This document shows positions 43,171 to 50,769 of a DNA stretch of 51,568 nt, in pieces; position 1 is the stretch's first letter, and each line of letters begins with the position of its first letter. This DNA comes from Roseicyclus sediminis (lineage in GTDB: Bacteria > Pseudomonadota > Alphaproteobacteria > Rhodobacterales > Rhodobacteraceae). The stretch spans positions 1 through 51,568 of the forward strand of contig NZ_JAOPHT010000023.1 in assembly GCF_025515305.1 (NCBI RefSeq). Direction: 5' to 3'. The translations under genes were made by a program, and so were the position numbers. The notes under the pieces were generated by a model, which ran no database searches, was not told the DNA's origin, and saw only the letters and a list, made by a program, of their open reading frames with translations.

Positions 43171-43191
43171 CCTCAACCTAGGAGCAATGCC

Positions 43192-43962
43192 ATGTCCCTC
43201 AATCGATCCTTCCTGACCCTGACTGTCGCCTTGGGAACGCTGGCCGCGCCTGTGGCAGCCCAGGAATCGATCCTCATCGGGATCGACGCCGCCTACCGTC
43301 CCTTCGCCTATGTCGAGCCGAGCGGTGCGTTGACCGGCTTCGAGGTGGAACTCGCCGAAGCCGTTTGCGCGGCGATCGAAGCCCGGTGCGAGATCAGCAA
43401 CGTTCCGTGGGACGGCATCTTCACGGCGCTCGATTCCGGCGCCATCGACATGGTGGGAACCACGGTCACAAAGACCGCCGCCCGCATGGAAGCCTACGAT
43501 ACGAGCGTCACGATCTACAACGTCGGCTACGGGTTCATCGTACCGGAAGGAACCGACGTCTCGGGCGGCATGGAGGCGATAGAGGGTCAGGCCATCGGCA
43601 CGATCGTCGGGACCGAAGCCTACTACGCCTTCATTCGCGGCATGCTTGGCGAAGAGGCGGACATCCGGGGCTATGACACGATCGATGCGGCCGTTCTCGA
43701 TCTCGATGCGGGTCGCATCGGAGCCGTCATGAGCGACAACTTCCAGCTCCAGGACCAGTTCGTGAGCACGGGCGACTACGTCTTCGTCGCCGAGCCCGTT
43801 TTCGATCCGCAGTGGACGGGCGACGGCCGCGGCTGGATCTTCCGCCAGGGCTCGGCAGAACTCGTTGCGCGCATGGATGCGGGCCTGGAGCAGGTCATCG
43901 GCGACGGCACGATGGACGAGATCGCGATGAGATACTTCGGCATGGCGCTTAGCTCCGAATGA
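43192..43962 (+). CDS. Substrate-binding protein, family 3 (polar amino acid type)
   Basis: The 256-residue precursor has a signal peptide (about 1-23, cleavage after VAA). The mature part is the type II periplasmic binding fold: ILIGIDAAYRPFAYVEPSG at the start of lobe 1, TGFEVELAEAVC, WDGIFTALDSGAIDM, and the hinge region near residue 110. Such proteins bind amino acids, opines or related small zwitterions. The ATG at 43192 has AGGAG upstream. It lies 21 bp after the ATPase gene and 7 bp before the first permease. Confidence 0.92.
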   Translation: MSLNRSFLTLTVALGTLAAPVAAQESILIGIDAAYRPFAYVEPSGALTGFEVELAEAVCAAIEARCEISNVPWDGIFTALDSGAIDMVGTTVTKTAARMEAYDTSVTIYNVGYGFIVPEGTDVSGGMEAIEGQAIGTIVGTEAYYAFIRGMLGEEADIRGYDTIDAAVLDLDAGRIGAVMSDNFQLQDQFVSTGDYVFVAEPVFDPQWTGDGRGWIFRQGSAELVARMDAGLEQVIGDGTMDEIAMRYFGMALSSE

Positions 43963-43969
43963 CCCTGTA

Positions 43970-44659
43970 ATGCTTGAGGTCGCCGCGCCCTACTTCGCAT
44001 TCTGGTCGCTCGGCGCGGCGTTCACGCTAGGGCTGTCGGTCGCGGTATTCCCCGCGGCCGTCCTTCTGGGACTGGCTTCGGCTCTGGCCTTCCACTCGGG
44101 CCGAGCCGCAGCCGGTGCTGCAAGCATCTATTTCGCCATTTTCCGCGGGCTGCCGGAGATACTGGTCATTCTGGCGGCGTTTCATGGTGTCAATATCCTT
44201 CTGCGGACCGTTGGCACGGGCGCAGGGGTCGCCCTGCCGACGATCGACCCATTTCTCGCTGCCTGGCTCGCCCTCGCGGTGCAATTCGGGGCCTATGCCG
44301 GGGTCATCATGTCTGACTGGCTGCGGATCCAGCCGGCCGGGCTTTCCGAGGCTGGCGCAGCGGTCGGCATGACCAGAAGCCAAATCCGGCGGCGTATCGT
44401 GATCCCGCTCGTCCTGCGCGGCGCGACCGCTTCCCTGGGGAACCTTTTCCTCGTGCTTCTGAAGGTATCGGCTCTTGCGTCGCTCATCGGTGTCGAGGAA
44501 TTGAGCCGCCGCACGGCCATCGTCTCCGGGGCCATCCGCGATCCGCTTCTGGCCTATTCGATCGCGGCAGTGCTGTACCTGATGATATCTGCCTTGGCCG
44601 AGATCGGGCAGAACCTGCTCGAACGGCGCTCGCATCGGCGCGGGGGGGCGGGCGCATGA
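43970..44659 (+). CDS. ABC transporter permease, HisM/HisQ type, first
   Basis: The 229-residue protein has about five membrane helices and the inner-membrane permease loop, EAGAAVGMTRSQIRRRIVIPLVLR near 124-147, that docks the ATPase. The N-terminal IYFAIFRGLPEILVIL is typical of polar amino acid permeases. It overlaps the second permease as ATGA, so the two form a heterodimeric channel. The ATG at 43970 follows the binding protein by 7 bp. Confidence 0.9.
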   Translation: MLEVAAPYFAFWSLGAAFTLGLSVAVFPAAVLLGLASALAFHSGRAAAGAASIYFAIFRGLPEILVILAAFHGVNILLRTVGTGAGVALPTIDPFLAAWLALAVQFGAYAGVIMSDWLRIQPAGLSEAGAAVGMTRSQIRRRIVIPLVLRGATASLGNLFLVLLKVSALASLIGVEELSRRTAIVSGAIRDPLLAYSIAAVLYLMISALAEIGQNLLERRSHRRGGAGA

Positions 44660-45354
44660 GCGGAGTGCTGGCATCCCCGGCCTTCTGGTCGGCCATCTGG
44701 CAAGGCGCGCTGGTCACGGTTTCCCTGACGCTGCTCAGCATGGCGGCGGGGGTGGTCCTTGGGGCGGCTTTGGCGGCGATGCGGCTGAAAGGCGGCCCGC
44801 TGGGACGCACATTGGCCTGGTCGTACGTCTTCGTCTTCCGCGGCGTGCCTGTCTTGATCCTGCTGTTCCTGTTCTACTACGGCCTGCCCAGGGTGCCCGC
44901 CCTTAGGGGCACGTGGTTCTGGGACCTCGTGCTCGTGTCCCCTTACAGGACGGCACTATTCGTCCTGACGATCAACAATGCCGCCTATATCGCCGAAATC
45001 TTCCGCGGTGGGTTCGTCGCAATTCCACGCGGGATGATCGAGGCGGGACGCGCGGTCGGAATGACGCCAAGGCAGGTTTTCGCACGGATCGAGATGCCGC
45101 TCGCCCTGAGAGGTTCCCTCGGCAGCCTCGGCAACGAGACGGTGGCGGTGATGAAGGCGTCGGCGATCACCAGTGTCATCACAGTGAACGACCTGATGGG
45201 GGGCGCGCGGCGCGTGGGGGACATTTGGCTCGAACCGCTGACGCCTCTCTTGGTCGTCGGGTTCGTCTACCTGCTCATGGTCATGGGCATCGACTACGCG
45301 GTCGCGCGATTGCGTGCCTTGCCGCTGATGGGCGGCGGCATGGCGCAACGCTAG
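44656..45354 (+). CDS. ABC transporter permease, HisM/HisQ type, second
   Basis: The 232-residue protein is the partner permease: FRGVPVLILLFLFYYGLP near 56-73, the helix NNAAYIAEIFRGG near 107-119, and the coupling loop EAGRAVGMTPRQVFARIEMPLA. It has about five membrane helices. It overlaps the first permease gene by four bases and ends 4 bp inside the end of the LysR gene on the other strand. No further subunit is expected, so the importer is complete. Confidence 0.9.
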   Translation: MSGVLASPAFWSAIWQGALVTVSLTLLSMAAGVVLGAALAAMRLKGGPLGRTLAWSYVFVFRGVPVLILLFLFYYGLPRVPALRGTWFWDLVLVSPYRTALFVLTINNAAYIAEIFRGGFVAIPRGMIEAGRAVGMTPRQVFARIEMPLALRGSLGSLGNETVAVMKASAITSVITVNDLMGGARRVGDIWLEPLTPLLVVGFVYLLMVMGIDYAVARLRALPLMGGGMAQR

Positions 45355-46253
45355 CTGGAAGAGACGCCCAACCTCATGGTGCCCGGAAGAGACTGCAGCC
45401 ACTGCACGAAAAGCATGGCGCCGCGAGGCACGGCGCGGTTTCTCGGGGTCAGCACGAGATAGTGAAGGTCCGTCTGAATCGAGATATCGGAGATCGGCAC
45501 AAGCGTCCCGCTGCGCAGCTGCGGCTTGATGATGGCCCTGCGTAGAAGGCCGACCCCTTCGCCCGCGATCGTGGCCGCCAGCGTCAGGTTTCCGTCGGGC
45601 AAGAGAGGCCCTCCCTCGGCAAGCTTCCGATCAAGACCGGCGCACGCCAGCCATTCCCCCCAGTATTCCCGATCGTCGTCGTGCAGCAGATGAACCCGGT
45701 CGAAGTCCGCGAGCCCCGTGTAGCCGATTTCGGTCAGGTAGCCGGGTGCCGCAACCGGGATCGCCGTTCCCTCTAGCAATGGCATGGCGACGAATTCGGG
45801 GTAATCGCCAGGTCTTCCGAAACGGATCGCCACGTCGGTGCTGTTCTCGTCGCACTCCGTCGTGCTTCGGGAATAGTGAAGCGCCACGCGCACGTCCGGG
45901 TGTCGGGCCCAGAAGTCGTGCATCTGCGTCATGAGCCAGGAAACGGCGAACATGGGAAGCGAAGAAACCCGTACGGCCGAGTCCTGGCTCTGGCGGCGCA
46001 ACATGTCGGTTTCGTTGTGCAGCAAGCGGAAAGCCTCGCATACGCTTCGCTTGTAGCGTTCGCCCTCCGCCGTGAGGATAATTCCCCTTCCATGGCGCTC
46101 GACGAGCGGGAAACCCATCCAGTCCTCGAGTTTCGCCACCTGGTGGCTGACGGCGGAATTGGTGACGCAAAGTTCGTCTGCGGCGGCTGTCACGCTGCCG
46201 AGACGGGCTACGGCCTCGAAGGCGCGCATGGAGTGCAGGGGCGGCAGCTTCAT
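45351..46253 (-). CDS. LysR-family regulator, GcvA-like
   Basis: The 300-residue protein has an N-terminal winged helix at about 5-65 (LGSVTAAADELCVTNSAVSHQVAKLE) and the periplasmic-binding-like effector domain at about 90-295. N-terminal LPPLHSMRAFEAVARLGS and the AIRFGRPGDYP stretch place it in the GcvA-like subgroup. It is divergent from the acyl-CoA dehydrogenase pair and converges with the transporter genes, so it probably controls the whole cluster, with a pathway compound as effector. The ATG at 46253 fits the family start. Confidence 0.9.
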   Translation of the reverse strand: MKLPPLHSMRAFEAVARLGSVTAAADELCVTNSAVSHQVAKLEDWMGFPLVERHGRGIILTAEGERYKRSVCEAFRLLHNETDMLRRQSQDSAVRVSSLPMFAVSWLMTQMHDFWARHPDVRVALHYSRSTTECDENSTDVAIRFGRPGDYPEFVAMPLLEGTAIPVAAPGYLTEIGYTGLADFDRVHLLHDDDREYWGEWLACAGLDRKLAEGGPLLPDGNLTLAATIAGEGVGLLRRAIIKPQLRSGTLVPISDISIQTDLHYLVLTPRNRAVPRGAMLFVQWLQSLPGTMRLGVSSS

Positions 46254-46352
46254 TCGCTCATGTGTATGCGATTCAACAGTCGGGCGTAAATATGCAAACC
46301 CTCACGGCGGGATCGCGACTAAGGTTTCGCAGGAACGATCTTGCGGAGTTGC
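46254..46352. promoter_or_regulatory. Divergent regulatory region between lysR and the acyl-CoA dehydrogenase gene
   Basis: This 99-bp gap is AT-rich in its left half (46260-46300), with GATTCA at 46274-46279. LysR regulators normally bind in such gaps and control both directions. No clear dyad or -35/-10 pair can be fixed by eye. Confidence 0.4.
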
Positions 46353-47558
46353 ATGGTGGTCGATCTCGACGCCCCTCTGAAAACAGATGACCTTGTGGCT
46401 TTCCGGGCCCGCGTCCGAGCCTTCATCGACGGAGCCCTGCCAGATCATGTCCGCGCCCAGGGCGCGGCCGAGCGGATGGATCTCGGCAAGGAAGACCAGC
46501 GCGCCTGGCACAAGGCGCTGCGCGGCGCGGGTCTTGCCTGTGCAAGCTGGCCGCCAGAACACGGCGGCCCGGGCCTCGGTCACGCCGAGCGTTTCGTTCT
46601 CGAGCGCGAGCTTGCGCTGGCCGGCGCGCCACGGCCGATGATTTACGGCGTTACAATGCTGGGTCCGGCCCTGATCGCTCACGGGAAACGCGAACAGCAG
46701 GAGCGGTTCCTGCCTCCGATCCTCGAAGGCGACGCCTTCTGGTGCCAGGGCTTTTCCGAGACCGAGGCAGGGTCGGACCTTGCCAGCCTGCGATGCGCCG
46801 CGCGCCTCATCGGCGACGAATACGTGATCGACGGTCACAAGATCTGGACGTCCGAAGCGCATATCGCGGACTGGATGTTCGGCCTGTTCCGCACGGACTC
46901 CACCGGCCGGAAGCAGCAGGGCATCACCTTCCTCCTCATCGACATGAAGAGCCCCGGCATCACGGTTCGGCCGATCGAGGGCTTCGATGGAACCGGCGTT
47001 GAAATGAACCAGGTCTTCTTCGACGCTGTCCGCGTGCCGGCGGGGCAGCGGATCGGCGCGGAGGGCGATGGCTGGACCATCGCCAAGGAACTTCTCGCGG
47101 CCGAACGCTTCGGCAACGCCGAGGTGTCGCGCTCGATCGCTTCGCTGAAGCGGCTGAAGGCCTTCTGCAAGCGGGAGCGTCGGGGCGGCCGACGCCTCAT
47201 CGAGGATCCCGTCGTGGCGCGTCGACTGGCGTCGCTCGAGGTGGCCCTGCGTGCGGTGGAGCGCACGGAGTTGCGCTTTCTCTTGCACGGCGGGACCGAA
47301 CTCGGCGCGGAAGCCGCGTTGCTCAAGCTGCGCGGCACCGAGATACAGAACCGCATCCTGGCGATGGCCGCCGACGTCCTCGGCCCGCAGATCATTTTCG
47401 ATTGCGGCTCACTTGATGCACCGGACATGCCGGTCGAGGGGCCGGAGGAACTGCGCCACGCGCTGCGAATGCACTTCAACTATCGCAAGACGATGATCTA
47501 CGGCGGCTCGAACGAGATCCAGCGCAACATTCTGGCGAAGGCGGTGTTGGGGCTATGA
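46353..47558 (+). CDS. Acyl-CoA dehydrogenase subunit, alpha-type
   Basis: The 401-residue protein has the acyl-CoA dehydrogenase order: an N-terminal helical domain, the middle strand domain with CQGFSETEAGSDLASL near 131-146 and KIWTSEAHIADW near 163-174, and a C-terminal helical domain ending IYGGSNEIQRNILAKAV. The catalytic Glu of the YEG motif is Gly384 here; Glu251 in LLAAERFG may serve, as in isovaleryl-type enzymes. The pattern resembles alpha subunits of two-subunit dehydrogenases. The ATG at 46353 has GGAG upstream; the TTG at 46341 is an alternative. It overlaps the next gene as ATGA. Confidence 0.9.
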   Translation: MVVDLDAPLKTDDLVAFRARVRAFIDGALPDHVRAQGAAERMDLGKEDQRAWHKALRGAGLACASWPPEHGGPGLGHAERFVLERELALAGAPRPMIYGVTMLGPALIAHGKREQQERFLPPILEGDAFWCQGFSETEAGSDLASLRCAARLIGDEYVIDGHKIWTSEAHIADWMFGLFRTDSTGRKQQGITFLLIDMKSPGITVRPIEGFDGTGVEMNQVFFDAVRVPAGQRIGAEGDGWTIAKELLAAERFGNAEVSRSIASLKRLKAFCKRERRGGRRLIEDPVVARRLASLEVALRAVERTELRFLLHGGTELGAEAALLKLRGTEIQNRILAMAADVLGPQIIFDCGSLDAPDMPVEGPEELRHALRMHFNYRKTMIYGGSNEIQRNILAKAVLGL

Positions 47559-48673
47559 TCCGTTCCGTCGCACTGGACGAAACCGCTGAAAGTCTTCGTG
47601 ACGCCGTGCACAGGCGCCTTGCGCCGGAGTTTGCGCCCCCGAGCAGCGCACCTGTCGATCCGATGCCCGCCTGGGCCGCCCTTGCCGAACTGGGTGCGTT
47701 GTCCATCTGTCTTCGCGAGGAGGCGGGCGGGCTCGGGACCGGGGTGGCGGCGGCGGCGCTGGTGCTGGAGCCGGTCGGCCGGCTCGGCATCGCGGTGCCC
47801 TGTCTCGACGGTCTCTGTGGCGCGGCGGCGCTCGCCGAGGCATTTCCAGCGCACGACGCCCTGCTTTCGGCGCTGTCGGATGCGGCCGGCGGCGGCGCGC
47901 CTGTCCCTCTGGCGTGGACCGAGCCGTGCAGGGGTTGGGAACGGGTTCCGGAAACGACGATTGCCGAACCGATGCCGGGTGGCGAGTATCGTCTGAGCGG
48001 CCGCAAGGTCGCCGTCCGCTGGGCGGACCGTTCGGACGCAATCGTCGTTTCCGCGGCCTGCATGGGAGCAACGGGCCTTTTCCTTGTTCCAACCGATGCG
48101 CCGGGGGTGAGGCGCGCACCCTGCGCGACCGCTGACGGCCAGTCCGCCGCAGATCTGGATTTCGACGGCGTCGTCCTCGCGTCATCCGCCAGGCTGGACG
48201 AGGGCGCTGGCCAATCCGCCCTCGAATTCGCACTCGACGCACTTGCGGCTCTGTCCCTGGCGGAAGCGGTGGGTGCGATGACGTCGTGCCTGGAGCTGAC
48301 GCTCGAACACCTCCGCAACCGGACGCAGTTCGGAGCGCAACTGTCCTCGTTCCAGGCTTTGCAGCATCGGCTCGTGGAGGCCTATGCCGACTGTGAAACG
48401 GCGTGGTCGATGACACTCGATGCACTGGATGCGCTGCGCGCCGACGTCGACGAGATCACCCGCGCCATGCGCGTATCGGCGGCAAAGGCCCACGTGGGGC
48501 CGCGTGCGAGACATGTCGCGCAGGAGGCCCTGCAGCTCCACGGCGCCACGGGAATGACCCTGGACTACCCGCTCGGGCGCCGAGTGGCCCGCCTGACCTT
48601 GATCGACCTCGGCTACGGCGACTCCGACTGGCACCTCGATCGCCTCTTGAGGCTTGGCGAGGATCTGACATGA
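47555..48673 (+). CDS. Acyl-CoA dehydrogenase subunit, beta-type
   Basis: The 372-residue protein is a divergent member: the N-terminal domain is short and Ala-rich, but the C-terminal domain keeps the FAD-binding RTQFGAQLSSFQALQHRLVE near 250-269 and LQLHGATGMTLDYPLGR. There is no YEG motif, so it probably lacks a catalytic base of its own. Overlap with the upstream gene suggests an alpha2beta2 enzyme of the kind known for side-chain dehydrogenation of CoA esters. Its stop overlaps the ligase start as ATGA. Confidence 0.85.
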   Translation: MIRSVALDETAESLRDAVHRRLAPEFAPPSSAPVDPMPAWAALAELGALSICLREEAGGLGTGVAAAALVLEPVGRLGIAVPCLDGLCGAAALAEAFPAHDALLSALSDAAGGGAPVPLAWTEPCRGWERVPETTIAEPMPGGEYRLSGRKVAVRWADRSDAIVVSAACMGATGLFLVPTDAPGVRRAPCATADGQSAADLDFDGVVLASSARLDEGAGQSALEFALDALAALSLAEAVGAMTSCLELTLEHLRNRTQFGAQLSSFQALQHRLVEAYADCETAWSMTLDALDALRADVDEITRAMRVSAAKAHVGPRARHVAQEALQLHGATGMTLDYPLGRRVARLTLIDLGYGDSDWHLDRLLRLGEDLT

Positions 48674-50769
48674 GCGGGTGCAATTCGGTCGTTCCGAACA
48701 TTCGCGCCCTGCTCGAGCCTCGATCGATTGCGGTGTTCGGCGCAAGCGGCAGAAGCGGCCGGCCCGGGCACGACGTGATCGCGGCCTTGGACACCTTCGG
48801 CGCATCGCCCGACGTGTACCCGGTGACGCCGCGTTACGAGACGATCCTCGGGCGCGCCTGTCTCAGCGCGCCGAAGGACCTTCCTTCGGGTATCGACCTT
48901 GCGGTCATCGCATCGGGCAGTGCCCGCATCATTTCCGATGCCGAAGCGGCGATCGCTGCCGGTGTGGGCGCCCTGCACGTTCTCGGCGACCTTGGTCCGG
49001 ATGATTGCGACCGTCTTGGAGCCATGGCGCGAGCCGCTGGCATCCCGCTACTCGGCCCGAATTCCGTCGGGTACGTGAATTATGCGGGGCGACAGCTCTC
49101 GACCTGGATCGCGCCCCCGGACGGCCACCGTGAAGCCGGATCGATCGCGCTGATCGTGCAATCGGGAGCCCTGTTCAGCTACGCGAACTCTGTCGATCCG
49201 CGCCTACGGTTCAGCCTCACCCTGCAGCCGGGCCGCGAGGCGGGCCTCACGCTTGCGGACGCCATGGATCATGCGCTCGACATGCCACAGACGGCTGTGC
49301 TGGGCCTGTATCTCGAGACGGTCTCCGCGCCGGAGCGGTTCGTCGCGATGCTTGCGCGAGCGGACGCGGCAGGCGTGCCCGTCGTCGTTCTGGCACCCGG
49401 TCGAAGTCCTGCGGCGGCGGAGGCCATCGCCACACATGCACGCCGTCTCGCGGGCACCGGCGCAGGTCTGGAAGCCGCGTTCCGCCGCTTTGGCGTGACG
49501 CAGGTTTCCACGCTCGATGCGTTCTGGACCACGCTGCACCTCTTCTCGGCGATACCGGTCCCAGGCCCCGGGGGCCTTGCGATCCTGACCGATTCAGGCG
49601 CGCAGCGCGCGATGACCATCGATATCTGTGCCCAGCTGGGCGTCCCTCTCGCGCGCTTCGCGGAGCCGACCAGAGCTCGCCTGCGCGGGGTTCTCGACAG
49701 TGAACTGTCTGTGGACAACCCTCTCGATATCTGGGGCGGCGAAAAGGATCTAGCGGCACATACCGCGACATGCCTCGAAACGGCCGTTTCAGACCCTGGA
49801 ACCGCCATGGCGGTTATCGTCACGGAATTCGGCGTGCCCGACAGCGATACCTTCCCGACACGGATGGCCGAGGGCGCGTCTCGGGTTGCGGGCACGGCGG
49901 GCAAACCCGTCGTCGCCGCCAGTTTCTCGACGCGCCACTTCGCCTCCGGCCGCATGCGCGAAATGGAGGCGCGGGGGCTGCCCGTGCTCGACGGGCTCGA
50001 AACCTCGTTGCTGGCAATACGGGACCTCTTCGCCCGTCGCGACAGGACGCACTTTCCGGCTTCGGAGCCGCTTGGCAGCCCCCTCGGCGTGGCGCTCGCG
50101 GAGCGTGTCGCAGACCTTTCCCCCGCCGACGAGGCCGGAGCCCTCGCTCTTCTTTCGGCCGTCGGCATCCCGGTCGTTCCGCACCGCGTGGTCGAGAGCG
50201 CCGATGCGGCCCAGTCCGCGGCGCGGGAACTCGGTGGAAGGGTGGTGCTCAAGACGGCGGCACCGCTTCTGCACAAGACCGAGGTGGGGGGCGTCCATCT
50301 TGACCTTGGCTCCCCCGGAGACATCGCGGCCGCGTGGGATGATCTGGCCAACCGCCTCGGGCCACGGGTCCTCGTGGCGCGGATGGAGCGGACCGGGCAT
50401 GACCTCGCGCTCGGGGCCATTGTCGATCCGCAGTTCGGCCCGCTCGTGATGGTGGGCGCAGGCGGTATCGAGGCGGAGCTGCTGGCCGACAGGCGGTTCG
50501 CTCTGGCGCCCGTAAGCGAGACGGAGGCACTGTCCATGATCGCCGGACTGGCCATCGCGCCACGCCTGTCCGCGTTTCGGGGCGGGCCCGCAGCAGATGT
50601 GGCGTCGGCCGCCCGGGCGGTCGTCGCCCTGTCGCGGCTGATAGCGGCCTGTTCGGCCCGGATCTCGGAGATCGACATCAATCCGCTTCGCGTCGGACTC
50701 GGCGGCGTCGTCGCGCTCGATGCCGTCATCATCAAGACCCAAGAGAACGACGAGGATCCTTCCCAGTGA
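48670..50769 (+). CDS. NDP-forming acyl-CoA ligase (ADP-forming acetyl-CoA synthetase family)
   Basis: The 699-residue protein joins the alpha and beta parts of the ADP-forming acetyl-CoA synthetase family. It has a CoA-binding domain with IAVFGASGRSGRPG near 20-33, two succinyl-CoA-ligase-like domains, and a C-terminal ATP-grasp domain, about 490-699, with GGRVVLKTAAPLLHKTEVGGV. The phospho-acceptor His appears to be His256 in ATHARRLAGT, where SHTGALAG is usual. It should make a CoA ester of a carboxylic acid using ATP (ADP and phosphate released). The acid is inferred to be the imported substrate. The ATG at 48670 overlaps the upstream stop. Confidence 0.88.
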   Translation: MSGCNSVVPNIRALLEPRSIAVFGASGRSGRPGHDVIAALDTFGASPDVYPVTPRYETILGRACLSAPKDLPSGIDLAVIASGSARIISDAEAAIAAGVGALHVLGDLGPDDCDRLGAMARAAGIPLLGPNSVGYVNYAGRQLSTWIAPPDGHREAGSIALIVQSGALFSYANSVDPRLRFSLTLQPGREAGLTLADAMDHALDMPQTAVLGLYLETVSAPERFVAMLARADAAGVPVVVLAPGRSPAAAEAIATHARRLAGTGAGLEAAFRRFGVTQVSTLDAFWTTLHLFSAIPVPGPGGLAILTDSGAQRAMTIDICAQLGVPLARFAEPTRARLRGVLDSELSVDNPLDIWGGEKDLAAHTATCLETAVSDPGTAMAVIVTEFGVPDSDTFPTRMAEGASRVAGTAGKPVVAASFSTRHFASGRMREMEARGLPVLDGLETSLLAIRDLFARRDRTHFPASEPLGSPLGVALAERVADLSPADEAGALALLSAVGIPVVPHRVVESADAAQSAARELGGRVVLKTAAPLLHKTEVGGVHLDLGSPGDIAAAWDDLANRLGPRVLVARMERTGHDLALGAIVDPQFGPLVMVGAGGIEAELLADRRFALAPVSETEALSMIAGLAIAPRLSAFRGGPAADVASAARAVVALSRLIAACSARISEIDINPLRVGLGGVVALDAVIIKTQENDEDPSQ

